A DNA stretch of 64,000 nt from Bacteroidota bacterium (GCA_018266895.1 JAFDZQ010000022.1:1-64000), one strand, 5' to 3'. Positions 18,478 to 28,790 are shown, counted from the first letter of the stretch. The notes: a model not told the origin generated them from the sequence alone. Translations and numbers: made by a program.

Positions 18478-19614
18478 ATGACACATATAAGAAAAAGGTA
18501 TTATCATAAAAAAAAGAAACCAAATCCTGAGATAACCGCTAATGATCAGCCTGTTGCGATTTCCCCCAATATTCCTGTTCCGGTACCTCCTCCTGCAAGT
18601 CAGCCGATAAAATCTCTTCAGGAAAGGAGACCCGTTCAAAAGGAAAATAAGAAAGAAATTCATTTTAAGCCCAGGATAATGCATTCAAATCAGACTGTCT
18701 CAGTGATAATTCCTCTGCTGAATGAAGAAGAATCTCTGAATGAACTTACATCTTCGCTCGAGAAAGTTTTTGCTGAAATGAACTGCAATTATGAAGTCTT
18801 ATTCATCGATGACGGCAGCACTGACAGATCATTTTTAAAAATCAGGGAGATCAGCAGACGCAATAATAAAGTTCACTGCATTAAACTGCGAAGAAACTAC
18901 GGAAAATCAGCAGCATTATCAAAAGGATTCAAGGCAGCCAAAGGAAATATCATTATTACCATGGATGCAGATCTGCAGGATGATCCTTCAGAAATTCCCG
19001 AAATGGTGAAAATTCTCAATTCAGGTTATGATCTTGTATCAGGATGGAAAAAAGTAAGATATGATCCGTTTATAAAGAAGCACACTTCAAAGTTATTCAA
19101 TTTTGTAACTTCAAAACTTTCCGGAATTAAACTTCATGATTTTAACTGCGGACTGAAAGCTTATAAAAAAGAAGTTGTAAAATCCCTTCACATTTACGGC
19201 GAAATGCACAGATACATCCCTGCACTTGCTTACATGTCAGGATTTAAAGTTACCGAAAAACCGGTAAAGCATCATGCAAGAAAATACGGAGTAACGAAAT
19301 TCGGAGCCAGCAGGTTTGTAAACGGATTTCTTGATCTTCTCACGGTGGTTTTTACAAATAAATATATAAAAAGACCCCTGCATTTTTTCGGAAGCCTGGG
19401 AATAATAACTTCTTTTATTGGATTTATAGTAACTTTATATCTGACTTTGCTGAAATTTCTGGAAAACAAGCCCCTGAGTGACAGACCATTGTTTCTTGTA
19501 GGTATATTTCTGATAATTGTAGGTGTGCAGTTTCTTTCACTCGGCCTGATAGCGGAAATGATAACAAAGTCCAATATTAAAGATGATGATATATTAGTCG
19601 AGCAGACATTCTGA
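18478..19614 (+). CDS. Family 2 glycosyltransferase, polyprenyl-phosphate type
   Basis: A membrane-anchored GT2 enzyme related to dolichol/undecaprenyl-phosphate sugar transferases. The catalytic domain begins at VSVIIPLLNEEESL and carries DDGSTD, the DAD metal motif in MDADLQDDP, and FNCGLKAY. Two C-terminal membrane helices follow, as in the GtrB/ArnC group. It likely loads a sugar onto undecaprenyl phosphate for envelope glycan modification. An unusual 67-residue N-terminal extension is rich in Lys, Pro and His. An ATG at 18679 would give a normal-sized protein, so the start is uncertain. lpxA follows after 51 bases. Confidence 0.85.
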   Translation: MTHIRKRYYHKKKKPNPEITANDQPVAISPNIPVPVPPPASQPIKSLQERRPVQKENKKEIHFKPRIMHSNQTVSVIIPLLNEEESLNELTSSLEKVFAEMNCNYEVLFIDDGSTDRSFLKIREISRRNNKVHCIKLRRNYGKSAALSKGFKAAKGNIIITMDADLQDDPSEIPEMVKILNSGYDLVSGWKKVRYDPFIKKHTSKLFNFVTSKLSGIKLHDFNCGLKAYKKEVVKSLHIYGEMHRYIPALAYMSGFKVTEKPVKHHARKYGVTKFGASRFVNGFLDLLTVVFTNKYIKRPLHFFGSLGIITSFIGFIVTLYLTLLKFLENKPLSDRPLFLVGIFLIIVGVQFLSLGLIAEMITKSNIKDDDILVEQTF

Positions 19615-19665
19615 CAGGTTAATCAGATTTCATAGGAAATAAAATTTTAAAAAATCCGGATTTTA

Positions 19666-20430
19666 ATGACAAACAGTTTAATAAGCAAAAAAGCAAAAAT
19701 CGGAATTAATTTTTCAATCAGTAATTTTTCAATCATAGAAGATGATGTGGTCATTGGTGATAATGTTGAAATCGGTTCAAATGTTCTTATTGCAAACGGC
19801 GCGAGAATTTCAGATAATGTCAAAATACATCACGGTGCCGTTCTGGCTACTGTGCCGCAGGACCTTAAATTCGGCGGAGAAGAAACGACTCTTGAAGTAG
19901 GCGAAGGAACTGTCATCAGAGAATATTGTACATTAAACAGAGGAACAAATCACAGCAAAAAATCGGTTGTCGGAAAAAATTGTTTCCTGATGGCTTATGT
20001 ACACGTTGCCCATGACTGTTATGTGGGGGATAATGTGATTCTTGCAAACAGCGTGAATATGGGTGGTCATGTGGAAATAGGAGATTATGCGATTATCGGG
20101 GGACTGGTGCCGATACATCAGTTCACAAAAATCGGAGCTCATGTTATGATTGGCGGAGGATTCAGAACAGTCAAAGATGTACCTCCTTACGCTCTTGCCG
20201 GCGGCTTCCCGCTGAAATTTGAAGGTATAAATTCAGTCGGGCTTAGAAGAAGGGGATTTACGTCAGATCAGATCAAAAATATCAAAGATGCTTATGAAAT
20301 AATTTACCGGTCGGGTTTAAACGTAAGTGACGCAGTATTAAAGATCAAAGAGAATTCCGAAATTCCTGCAGAGGTGAAATTAATAATTGATTTCATTGAA
20401 AAAAGCAAAAGAGGTCTTGTAAGAGGATAA
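19666..20430 (+). CDS. lpxA: UDP-N-acetylglucosamine acyltransferase LpxA
   Basis: LpxA adds the first acyl chain to UDP-GlcNAc in lipid A synthesis, in the cytoplasm. The 254-residue length is typical. The N-terminal half is a left-handed beta-helix built of hexapeptide repeats (VVIGDN, VEIGSN, VKIHHG). LKFGGEETTLEVGEG and VHVAHDCYVGDNVILAN contain the catalytic histidine region. The C-terminal helical part includes GLRRRGFT. Its presence implies a lipid A-containing outer membrane. The stop codon is only 5 bases from the next start. Confidence 0.94.
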   Translation: MTNSLISKKAKIGINFSISNFSIIEDDVVIGDNVEIGSNVLIANGARISDNVKIHHGAVLATVPQDLKFGGEETTLEVGEGTVIREYCTLNRGTNHSKKSVVGKNCFLMAYVHVAHDCYVGDNVILANSVNMGGHVEIGDYAIIGGLVPIHQFTKIGAHVMIGGGFRTVKDVPPYALAGGFPLKFEGINSVGLRRRGFTSDQIKNIKDAYEIIYRSGLNVSDAVLKIKENSEIPAEVKLIIDFIEKSKRGLVRG

Positions 20431-20435
20431 GCTTA

Positions 20436-20942
20436 TTGCCGAAAAATTATGAGATAAAATGCAGAATCAGCAGCCTGTCGGGTATTAAGAAAAAATTATT
20501 ATCTGATAGTAAGTTTAAATATTCCGTTGAGAAGCAAAAAGATATTTATTACAAAGTAAAATCCGGAAGACTTAAGCTTCGCATAATAAATGATAAAAAC
20601 TCTGACCTGATTTATTACAGAAGAAATGAGAGGAACAGGGAACGGGTATCGGAATTCATTATTTCATCAACATTAAATTTCCGGGAACTCGATTTTATAT
20701 TGACCGAACAGTTTGAGGTTCTGGTAACTGTAATAAAGAAAAGGGAAATTTTCATAAAGGATAATATAAGGATACACCTTGATGATGTGAATAATCTGGG
20801 TAAATTCCTTGAAATAGAAATTATGTTTGAAGAAATAAATAAGGCAAAGAAGCTGATGAAAGAGCTGACGGAATTTCTGAATTTAAAAACAAAAGATTTT
20901 ATAAAATCATCATATTCTGATTTACTAATCAATAAAAATTAA
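20436..20942 (+). CDS. CYTH domain protein
   Basis: A 168-residue protein of the CYTH superfamily (class IV adenylyl cyclase, thiamine triphosphatase and polyphosphate hydrolases). The N-terminal acidic/basic strand reads YEIKCRI, followed by GRLKLRI, DLIYYRR and LDDVNNLGKFLEIE, matching the order of the triphosphate tunnel strands. The first motif is E-x-K rather than the full E-x-E-x-K, so activity is uncertain. The start is a TTG with AGAGGA eight bases upstream, inside the lpxA stop region. panB begins immediately after its stop, so it is part of the lpxA-panB run. Confidence 0.75.
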   Translation: MPKNYEIKCRISSLSGIKKKLLSDSKFKYSVEKQKDIYYKVKSGRLKLRIINDKNSDLIYYRRNERNRERVSEFIISSTLNFRELDFILTEQFEVLVTVIKKREIFIKDNIRIHLDDVNNLGKFLEIEIMFEEINKAKKLMKELTEFLNLKTKDFIKSSYSDLLINKN

Positions 20943-21764
20943 ATGTCCTCACAGGTAAAAGATTCCGAAAAACACATTACCACAAAAGTGTTGTATGCTA
21001 TGAAGCAGAAAGGCGAAAAGATTTCGATGCTTACTGCTTATGATTTTCTTACTGCGAAGTTCCTTGATGCTGCAGGCATAGATATAATATTAGTGGGGGA
21101 TTCTCTCGGAAACGTAATTCAGGGAAATGAAACTACTCTTCCGGTCACGCTTGAGGATATGATATATCACACAAAGATTGTAAAACGTGCGGTCAGCAAT
21201 GCACTGGTTGTCGGCGATATGACATTTATGAGTTATCAGGTTGGTGTCAAGGAGGCGATTACAAATTGCGGAAGGCTTATGAAAGAGACGGGCTGCGACG
21301 CCGTTAAGATGGAAGGAGGCGATTACATTGCCGAGACAGTCAGACGGGTGGTGGAAATCGGTATTCCCGTAATGGGACATCTCGGACTTACACCTCAATC
21401 GATAAATAAATTCGGAAGCTACAAAACCCGCGGAACTGAAAAAGAAGAAGCGGATAAAATTTTCAAGGATTCTCTTCTGCTTGAAAAATCCGGATGCTTT
21501 GCAATTGTACTTGAAAAAATTCCGGCTAAACTCGGAACAAAGATTTCTAAAGCTTTAAAGATCCCTACGATAGGCATTGGAGCCGGTCCTTCCTGTGACG
21601 GTCAGGTGCTTGTAACACATGACATGCTTGGATTCATCGAAGATTTCAAACCAAGATTCGTAAGAAGATACGCAAATCTCGCAGCTGATACTAAAGATGC
21701 ATTCAGAAGATACATCAAGGATGTCAGAGAAAAAAAATTCCCCGCTGACAAAGAAAGTTATTAA
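20943..21764 (+). CDS. panB: 3-methyl-2-oxobutanoate hydroxymethyltransferase PanB
   Basis: PanB makes ketopantoate from alpha-ketoisovalerate and methylenetetrahydrofolate, the first committed step to pantothenate and CoA. The protein has 273 residues. Visible family motifs are ISMLTAYDFLTAKFLD, ILVGDSLGNVIQGNETTLPVT (metal-binding Asp), VKMEGGD, GHLGLTPQS and IPTIGIGAGPSCDGQVLV. Its ATG follows the stop of the CYTH gene with no gap. glyA, whose product supplies methylenetetrahydrofolate, is elsewhere in the window. Confidence 0.96.
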   Translation: MSSQVKDSEKHITTKVLYAMKQKGEKISMLTAYDFLTAKFLDAAGIDIILVGDSLGNVIQGNETTLPVTLEDMIYHTKIVKRAVSNALVVGDMTFMSYQVGVKEAITNCGRLMKETGCDAVKMEGGDYIAETVRRVVEIGIPVMGHLGLTPQSINKFGSYKTRGTEKEEADKIFKDSLLLEKSGCFAIVLEKIPAKLGTKISKALKIPTIGIGAGPSCDGQVLVTHDMLGFIEDFKPRFVRRYANLAADTKDAFRRYIKDVREKKFPADKESY

Positions 21765-21790
21765 ACAGAAACCTGTTCTTTAGTTTAATT

Positions 21791-22501
21791 TTAATACGGT
21801 TTCATAACAGCTTCAAAAATCATTTTTTCCTTTGACAAGGATTCCTTCAGTGAATACTTCCATGTAAGTTTATTTCCTTCAGTCAAAGTAGCGTTTGAAG
21901 ATATGATTTCGTAAGGGAATTCAATTTCAAAAATCACTTCTCCTTCCTTAAAAAGATCAGTAATACTTTCGGACAAAGCTGAAGAAAGCGAATCTCCGTT
22001 TTCCCCTGATTCTCCTGATTTTGCGTTATCGTAAATGTAACTGAACAGAATTTTTCCGTCTGAATTGTTGAAAATAATTTCGGGCTCTGAATTGTTTATT
22101 CCGGTTGTTTCGAATCTGTTCAGCACTGCTGATTTTATTTTACTCAGACTGTCGAATTCGTATTTTATCGTAAAACTGTTTGACAGATCTTCATTCTTAT
22201 GAGAATAAATTTCAAGAAGCTTAATACCCGGAATTGAATCATATTTAGCTCTTGTTTTGTTGATGAAATCCTCATCCTTATACAATGAATCCATGTAATC
22301 TGCGGATTTAGCCGAATCCATAAGCGATGAAAAAGTACCCATCATATCATAAAAAACTTTATCGAATTTAATTATCATAGTTTCAGTTCCGGAACCGTCA
22401 TAGTTGACTTTGATTTCCCTTTTTAAGGAGAGGCATGATGATAAGGAAATTGACAGGATTATAACTGCGGCAATATTTATCAGGATTTTATTTGATTTCA
22501 T
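21791..22501 (-). CDS. Lipoprotein of unknown function
   Basis: A 236-residue protein with a lipoprotein signal (IILSISLSSCLSLKRE, acylated Cys at about residue 23). The mature part begins REIKVNYDGSGTETMIIKF, a pattern seen in bacterial lipoproteins that carry a beta-rich DUF-type domain, and ends in EGNKLTWKYSLKESLSK. No enzyme motif is visible. It stands alone, convergent with panB and divergent from the M1 peptidase gene, 68 bases away. Confidence 0.75.
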   Translation of the reverse strand: MKSNKILINIAAVIILSISLSSCLSLKREIKVNYDGSGTETMIIKFDKVFYDMMGTFSSLMDSAKSADYMDSLYKDEDFINKTRAKYDSIPGIKLLEIYSHKNEDLSNSFTIKYEFDSLSKIKSAVLNRFETTGINNSEPEIIFNNSDGKILFSYIYDNAKSGESGENGDSLSSALSESITDLFKEGEVIFEIEFPYEIISSNATLTEGNKLTWKYSLKESLSKEKMIFEAVMKPY

Positions 22502-22569
22502 AGATTTTTGTTTTTAATAAACTGTGTTTCAATTTAATTAATAAATTTAAATATTAAGAGGAATAATTA

Positions 22570-24399
22570 ATGCCGCTATGCAAAACTTTTTTTGATTTAA
22601 ATTGTTCTCAAAGTAAATTCCACATAAAAATCTTAATGAAAATATCCCGTGTTGTTTTATTAGTGACTGCAGTTTTGTTAGTCTCTGCCGCTTACTGGAT
22701 ATTTACAGCTTCTTTCCTGTTTTCAAAAGCTGTGAAGGAGGAAAAATTCATCAGATGCATAACTGCTTTATCATCAAAGTATCAGCAGTTTGTGTATTCA
22801 GATTACAGAAGGAATGAGGACAACGGGGAAATTTCATATCAGAGTTTGTACGATGTAAAGAATTACGATTTAAAATTATCATTTGATATTCCTTCGAAAT
22901 ATCTGTACGGCACGCTTGAAATGAATTCCGCAAGCATTTCCGATACTTTAAGAAAAATTTACATCAACCTGAGTCAGGATATGAAAGTACTGTCAGTGAG
23001 ACTGAACGATAATCAGGCGGACTTCATACACAAAGATAATTTCCTGATAATATCCGTAAACGGATCTATCAGGAATAATGAGGAATTTAAAGCCGAAGTA
23101 AAATATGAAGGTTCTCCTAAAAATTACGGCTTTGATTCTTTCAGTTTTAAAACTTTTTCCGGAGATGCGGCTATTTATACTCTGAGCGAACCGGAATACG
23201 CTTCCACCTGGTGGCCGTGCAAGGATATTCCAAGCGATAAATTTACAATTGATATTTCAATAACAGTACCTTCACAGCTAACTGCCGTGTCTAACGGACT
23301 TCTGAAAGAAGTCAGAGACGAAGAAAACGGTGAAAAAACTTTTGTCTGGAAATCATCTTATCCTATCGCTACATATCTGGTTTCACTTGCAATAGGCAAG
23401 TATGACAAATGGACCGATACTTATTATTCTAAAGACAGTTTGCAGAAAATGCCGGTTGAATATTATTCATATCCCGAATATACAGAGAATGCCAAAGCGG
23501 ACTGGAAAAATACTGTCAGAATGATAGGATTTTTTTCTGATAAGTTCGGCGAATATCCTTTTATAAAAGAAAAATACGGAATGGCAATGTTCGGATGGGT
23601 TGGAGGCGCAATGGAGCACCAGACAATCTCAAGCATGGGCTATACACTTGTTAAGGGAAATGGCCAGTATGAATACATCTCGGTTCATGAGCTGGCTCAC
23701 CAGTGGTTCGGAGACGCAGTCACTCCGGAATCCTGGAAGGATATCTGGCTTAATGAAGGATTTGCTTCGTACTCCGAGGCCCTGTGGATTGAAAATGAAA
23801 AAGGAACGGAAGCATACAGAAAATATTTAAAGAATGAAGATTACGGTTTTTTTCAGGGCACAGTTTATAATCCCGAAGGATTTATCTTCGGACCGACTGT
23901 TTACAATAAAGGTGCCTGGTGTCTTCATATGCTGAGAGGAACAGTCGGGGATTCCGTATTTTTTGAAATTCTGAGAAAGTATTATGACAGGTATAAATAC
24001 AAGAATGCGAATACTTATGATTTTCAGAAGATCTGCGAAGAAGTTTCGGGAACTGACTTGAAATATTTTTTTGATCAATGGATATTTACCGGAACAGGAA
24101 GACCTGATTACAGATATTCCTGGAAAGCAGATGATTTTCAGGATCAGACAGGTACCGGAATTTATACACTCCGTATAAAACTAAGACAGGTTCAGGAAGA
24201 CAGCTCAGGAGTTTATAAAATGCCGGTTCGGTTTACGGTAATTACTGATAACGGCAGTCAGGAAATAAAATTCTTCAATGATATGAAAGTTCAGCAGTTC
24301 GAACATCCCGTTCGCGGAAAACCCGTCGAAGTTTTAATTGATAATGAAAACTGGATTTTAAAAAAATCTCAAATAGAGGAATATAAAGATACTTACTAA
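22570..24399 (+). CDS. M1 family zinc aminopeptidase
   Basis: A membrane-anchored or exported gluzincin of 609 residues. The zinc motif H-E-x2-H is at about 373-377 (HELAHQWFGD) with the third ligand Glu in NEGFAS near 396. The exopeptidase motif reads GGAMEH at 345-350, where GxMEN is usual, so the final Asn is His. An N-terminal hydrophobic segment (ISRVVLLVTAVLLVSAAYWI) lies at 25-45. The start at 22570 is backed by AAGAGGAAT. A second ATG at 22636 would give a more usual signal sequence but has no ribosome binding site. The role is probably degradation of peptides outside the cytoplasm. Confidence 0.88.
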   Translation: MPLCKTFFDLNCSQSKFHIKILMKISRVVLLVTAVLLVSAAYWIFTASFLFSKAVKEEKFIRCITALSSKYQQFVYSDYRRNEDNGEISYQSLYDVKNYDLKLSFDIPSKYLYGTLEMNSASISDTLRKIYINLSQDMKVLSVRLNDNQADFIHKDNFLIISVNGSIRNNEEFKAEVKYEGSPKNYGFDSFSFKTFSGDAAIYTLSEPEYASTWWPCKDIPSDKFTIDISITVPSQLTAVSNGLLKEVRDEENGEKTFVWKSSYPIATYLVSLAIGKYDKWTDTYYSKDSLQKMPVEYYSYPEYTENAKADWKNTVRMIGFFSDKFGEYPFIKEKYGMAMFGWVGGAMEHQTISSMGYTLVKGNGQYEYISVHELAHQWFGDAVTPESWKDIWLNEGFASYSEALWIENEKGTEAYRKYLKNEDYGFFQGTVYNPEGFIFGPTVYNKGAWCLHMLRGTVGDSVFFEILRKYYDRYKYKNANTYDFQKICEEVSGTDLKYFFDQWIFTGTGRPDYRYSWKADDFQDQTGTGIYTLRIKLRQVQEDSSGVYKMPVRFTVITDNGSQEIKFFNDMKVQQFEHPVRGKPVEVLIDNENWILKKSQIEEYKDTY

Positions 24400-24438
24400 T
24401 TCGAAAAACTATTCGTTGTCAATTAAAAGCACTCTTTA

Positions 24439-27400
24439 ATGAACATAAATAAGTCGTACATTATTTTAATAATATTTTTTATTTTGACGGGAACTGCTTT
24501 TTCCCGTCCGAAGAATGTTATTATTAAATTCAAATTCAATGCTCCTGCCGAAGTTATCAGCAATTTCAGCAGAAATACCCCGGGATCGGGAAGCAGTTCC
24601 GTTTCCGGATTAAGCAGAAGTTTTAATTTGCAAAACAGCAGGGAAGTTTTCGCTAATTTAAACAGAAGATTTCCCGGTAATGAAGATTATAAAAAGGCGG
24701 GGCTGGACAGGATTTTTACAGTTGAAGCTGATGAAAGCATTTTACCTCAGTTTATTGAACTTGCAGCTAAGAATGAATACATAGAATACATTGAACAAAA
24801 CAAAAGTCTGAAGCTGGAAAATATTTCCGGAAGAAGTTTCACACCGAATGATCCTTACTTCGGAAGTCAGTATTATCTGAACCTCATTGGACTGCAGAGT
24901 GTATGGGATATTACAAAAGGCGACTCGGCAGTTGTGATCGGAGTAATTGACACAGGGCTTGATTTCCTTCATCCCGATCTTCAGACAAGCTTTAAAATAA
25001 ATTACGGTGAATACGGCAACGGAAAAGAATCAAACGGAATTGATGATGACCACAACGGTTTTGTTGATGACTGGAGAGGCTGGGATTTTACTGATGAGCC
25101 TCTGACAGGTGATCCGAGAAGAGGTGATTACCTTGATCCTGATAATGATCCCACAGATGATAACAGACAGTCTCACGGTACGGCAGTTACCGGAATTATT
25201 AATGCATCGTTCAATAATAATACCGGAATTTCTTCCGTGGCTCCGGACTGCAAAGTGCTTGTTTTGAGAGCATTTGATGCAGAAGGTTTCGGTGAGGAAG
25301 ATGATGTGGCTAATGCAATACTTTACGGCATTTCAAACGGAGTGAGAATTTTTAATTTCAGTTTCGGAGATTATATTTTCAGCAACCTTTTAAGAGACGT
25401 CATAAAGTTTGCATATTCCAGAAATGTTCTTATTGTCTGCTCTGCGGGAAACGACGGCAGCGACCGGCTGCATTATCCGTCAGCTTATGATGAAGTAATA
25501 TCCGTAGGCGCTTCCGACAATAATGATTTAAAAGCGGGATTTTCTTCTTTCGGTGAGACGGTAGATATTTTTGCACCCGGGTATCAGAATATTACAACAG
25601 TCAGGAGAGGAAAAGGGAGTTCACAGTTTAACGGAGATTATGATAAACTTAACGGAACTTCATTCGCCGCGCCGGTAGTGGCGGGAGTAGCGGGATTATT
25701 GCTTTCCGGAAATCCTTCACTTACAAACGAAGAAATAAGAGGCATACTTGTTTCCACAACTTCTCTGATGCCGGGTCAGAACGGATGGGATCATGTAAGA
25801 TCTTCCGGAAGAGTTAACGCATTAAGTGCAATTCACAATTTCAATAATCCCGCAATTTCAAGAATAAATTATCCGTTTCAGGATTTCACATTCGAAAGAG
25901 ACACTGTTCCTGTAGTTGTTTCCGCCGCTTCACCTCTGTTTCTGTCATATTCGGTTTATTATGGCGTCGGTCAGAGACCTTCAGAATGGATTCCGCTTCT
26001 GCTGAATCAGTCGTCACAGGTATTGAATGATACTGTGGCTTTTTGGAATACATCAGGTCTTCCCGATACTTCATATACGTTAAGACTTGCAATAAACAGT
26101 AATTCCGGCAGGACAATTGAACACAGAATGATAATATTTAAGGACAGAAATCCGCCTGTAATAACGGATATATCATTCGGAACGGTCATTGACAAAAACA
26201 GTTATTCACAGCTGATTTTATTTGCGACCAATAAAAGGACACTTGGAAAAATATTTTATAAAAGAAAAAATGTAAACGAACCTTACGATTTTATTCTTGC
26301 AGATGTTGGAACGCCAAATACCGGATTCGTGACTGAAGCCCATTTCGGTATACTCAACGGCAGTGATCTGGTTCAGAATACGGAATATGAATTTTACATA
26401 GAAGCTGTTTCTCTGAACGGAAAGAGTACCGCTGTCAGCGACACTGCTTTTTATTTTTATACATTTCCGCAGATAAATAATTACGGATATAACAAAAAAA
26501 ACTATTCGCTAAGTTATTCCCAGTCAAGCAGCACAATATCTGATATTAACAATAACGGATTGAATGACATAATGCTGAATGATATTAAAAATAATCTTAA
26601 AATGAATATTTATGAATTCAGCGGAGGTAATTTCAGTAAAATATCAAATGACAACTGGGGAGATTTCAGAATAGCGCGTGACATCTCCGATATAGACGGC
26701 GACGGTAAAAACGAAATTCTGTTTTCAAAGGAAAGGAACGGATATGTTTATGAAGCGCCTCAGACTGGTCAGCTCCCTACTGATCTGATCTGGAGTGATA
26801 CTGAAAACGGAAATTTCTGGTCTGCCAGAATTGCTGATACGGATAATGACGGCAAAAAAGAAATTCTGGGATTCGGTAAATCCGGACTGAGAATTCTTGA
26901 GGCAAACAGTAATAACACATTCAGCCAGACAGCCACATTAAATTATTTCGGAAATGATTCAGTTGCAAATTCACAGAATGTGCTTGTGGAGGATTTTGAC
27001 AATGACGGGAAAAAAGACATCGTGTTTATCAATCTTTATTATGAGACAAGAGGATCTGCGCTTCCGAAGATCGGATTATCAGTCTATGAAAACACTTCGG
27101 ATAATTCATACAGCAGAGTTTTCAAAGACAGTATAGACAGATTTATCAGAGGCGATAATATTGTTACCGGAGATTTCAACGGCGACGGAAAAAAAGATTT
27201 TGCGCTCGGCGTTGTCAGTAAGGACGGAGACCTGATACAGTATTACAGTCTCATTGCATTTACTTCGACAGGTAACAATACTTACGAAGTAATGGGAATA
27301 TCGGATATTTACAATTACAAACCCTATACTGAAACTTCCACCAAGTCAGCCGATATTGACAATGACGGAAAAGATGAAGTACTCATAAATACCGGTACTT

Positions 27401-28743
27401 TATTTTACATAATGAAGTATGACAGCGGAATCGGAAGATTTATTCCGGAATTTTACATGCCAGATATAAATACTCTTAATCAGATAGTTTATGATTTTGA
27501 CGGAAACGGTGTCAGAGAAATCGGGTTAAACACGGTTAACGATACTCTGCTCTTCTTTGAAAAAAATACCGCATTCACAGGACCTTTAACGCCGCTCAAT
27601 TTTACAGGGTACAGTCCTGATTCGAACATGATCCGGCTTAACTTTGATAATGTGCCGGGAGCAGAAAAGTACCTAGTTTACAGAAGTGATACTTTACAGA
27701 ATTTTATTCTGATTGATTCCGTAAACACAAACTCTTACCGGGATCTGAATGTAATCAACAGAAAAAATTATTACTACAAAGTATCGGCAGTTGACGAACA
27801 GAACCCCGTAAGAGAAAGTCAGCTGACAAATGCTGTAAAAGTCTACTGTCACAATAAATCGAAACTTCTTTCGGCTGTTTATGAGAATAACGGATTTTTA
27901 TCCGTAAAATTCTCGGAAAGAATATCTTCGGTAATTCCCAATATGAATTCATTTGTAATCAGCAACAACGCGGGTTTTCCCAAAAACATAGCGATAAAAA
28001 ATAATTTTGAGTATCTGCTGATTCTTGAAAAGCCGCTGCCGAACGGAAATTATACAATAAAATCAAAAGCGCTTAAGGATATTTATAACGCTGAAGCTGA
28101 TTCAAACGAAGTGAGTTTTGCTGCAGATCAGATAGACTCTGCAAAATTTTTCATAAGCAAACTTGCTCTGACAGGAAAATACAGACTGAAACTTGAATTC
28201 AATCTTGAAGCAGACTCAGTTACTGCACTGAATCCCCGGAATTATTCATTTGAACCCTTTGACATAAAAATTATCTCTGTTGAAAAAGACATCATAAACC
28301 GGAACACAGTATATCTGAATCTTGAAAACAAATCTGTTATAGGCGCTACCGGGAAAAATTATCTGCTTAAGGCAACTGATGTTTATTCAACAGGAGGAAT
28401 TAAAATAGTAGAAGGCGCAGGGAGCAGTTTCGGATTGATATTCAATAAAGAAAATCTGGATGAAATGTACGTTTACCCGAATCCGTTCAGCATACAGAAC
28501 AAGCAGGACTATATTACATTTGCAGGCATTACAAGGGAAACTTCCATTGAGATTTATGATCTGACGGGAAAATTTATTATTGAAATTACGGAAACGAACG
28601 GTAACGGCGGAGCAGAGTGGGACCTTAAAGATAAAAACGGTAACAGGATCAATACAGGAATATATATTTACAGAGCACGAGGGAAAAATTCTTCCGGAAC
28701 GGAAGTTGCTGAAAAGTCAGGGAAGTTTGCAGTAGTCAGATGA
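24439..28743 (+). CDS. Large S8 (subtilisin-like) protease with FG-GAP-like repeats and C-terminal sorting domain
   Basis: A 1434-residue exported protease. A signal peptide (IILIIFFILTGTAFS) and a propeptide-like region of about 110 residues precede the catalytic domain, whose triad is Asp171 (GVIDTGLD), His246 (SHGTAVTG) and Ser408 (GTSFAAPV), with oxyanion Asn338. Residues 670-1060 hold six Asp-rich repeats of the FG-GAP/VCBS type (DIDGDGKNEIL, DTDNDGKKEIL, DFDNDGKKDIV, DFNGDGKKDF, DIDNDGKDEV, DFDGNGVREIG), probably calcium-binding. Fibronectin-like modules follow, and the end (YVYPNPFS ... EIYDLTGKFI ... GIYIYRARGK) is a T9SS-type sorting domain. It is 39 bases after the M1 peptidase gene, which may work with it in protein degradation. 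Confidence 0.9.
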   Translation: MNINKSYIILIIFFILTGTAFSRPKNVIIKFKFNAPAEVISNFSRNTPGSGSSSVSGLSRSFNLQNSREVFANLNRRFPGNEDYKKAGLDRIFTVEADESILPQFIELAAKNEYIEYIEQNKSLKLENISGRSFTPNDPYFGSQYYLNLIGLQSVWDITKGDSAVVIGVIDTGLDFLHPDLQTSFKINYGEYGNGKESNGIDDDHNGFVDDWRGWDFTDEPLTGDPRRGDYLDPDNDPTDDNRQSHGTAVTGIINASFNNNTGISSVAPDCKVLVLRAFDAEGFGEEDDVANAILYGISNGVRIFNFSFGDYIFSNLLRDVIKFAYSRNVLIVCSAGNDGSDRLHYPSAYDEVISVGASDNNDLKAGFSSFGETVDIFAPGYQNITTVRRGKGSSQFNGDYDKLNGTSFAAPVVAGVAGLLLSGNPSLTNEEIRGILVSTTSLMPGQNGWDHVRSSGRVNALSAIHNFNNPAISRINYPFQDFTFERDTVPVVVSAASPLFLSYSVYYGVGQRPSEWIPLLLNQSSQVLNDTVAFWNTSGLPDTSYTLRLAINSNSGRTIEHRMIIFKDRNPPVITDISFGTVIDKNSYSQLILFATNKRTLGKIFYKRKNVNEPYDFILADVGTPNTGFVTEAHFGILNGSDLVQNTEYEFYIEAVSLNGKSTAVSDTAFYFYTFPQINNYGYNKKNYSLSYSQSSSTISDINNNGLNDIMLNDIKNNLKMNIYEFSGGNFSKISNDNWGDFRIARDISDIDGDGKNEILFSKERNGYVYEAPQTGQLPTDLIWSDTENGNFWSARIADTDNDGKKEILGFGKSGLRILEANSNNTFSQTATLNYFGNDSVANSQNVLVEDFDNDGKKDIVFINLYYETRGSALPKIGLSVYENTSDNSYSRVFKDSIDRFIRGDNIVTGDFNGDGKKDFALGVVSKDGDLIQYYSLIAFTSTGNNTYEVMGISDIYNYKPYTETSTKSADIDNDGKDEVLINTGTLFYIMKYDSGIGRFIPEFYMPDINTLNQIVYDFDGNGVREIGLNTVNDTLLFFEKNTAFTGPLTPLNFTGYSPDSNMIRLNFDNVPGAEKYLVYRSDTLQNFILIDSVNTNSYRDLNVINRKNYYYKVSAVDEQNPVRESQLTNAVKVYCHNKSKLLSAVYENNGFLSVKFSERISSVIPNMNSFVISNNAGFPKNIAIKNNFEYLLILEKPLPNGNYTIKSKALKDIYNAEADSNEVSFAADQIDSAKFFISKLALTGKYRLKLEFNLEADSVTALNPRNYSFEPFDIKIISVEKDIINRNTVYLNLENKSVIGATGKNYLLKATDVYSTGGIKIVEGAGSSFGLIFNKENLDEMYVYPNPFSIQNKQDYITFAGITRETSIEIYDLTGKFIIEITETNGNGGAEWDLKDKNGNRINTGIYIYRARGKNSSGTEVAEKSGKFAVVR

Positions 28744-28790
28744 TACTCTGAAGTGATAAAATAAATCCGGATTTCTCATCAGAGCTTTTT

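Noticed and set aside
21765-21790. Small hairpin AACAG-AAAC-CTGTT after panB as a terminator
   Set aside because: Only five base pairs and no clear T run directly after it; too weak to list.
24439-28743. Possible fusion or assembly error because of the 1434-residue length
   Set aside because: Signal, protease, repeat and sorting domains follow a sensible order without frame breaks, as expected for a T9SS protease.
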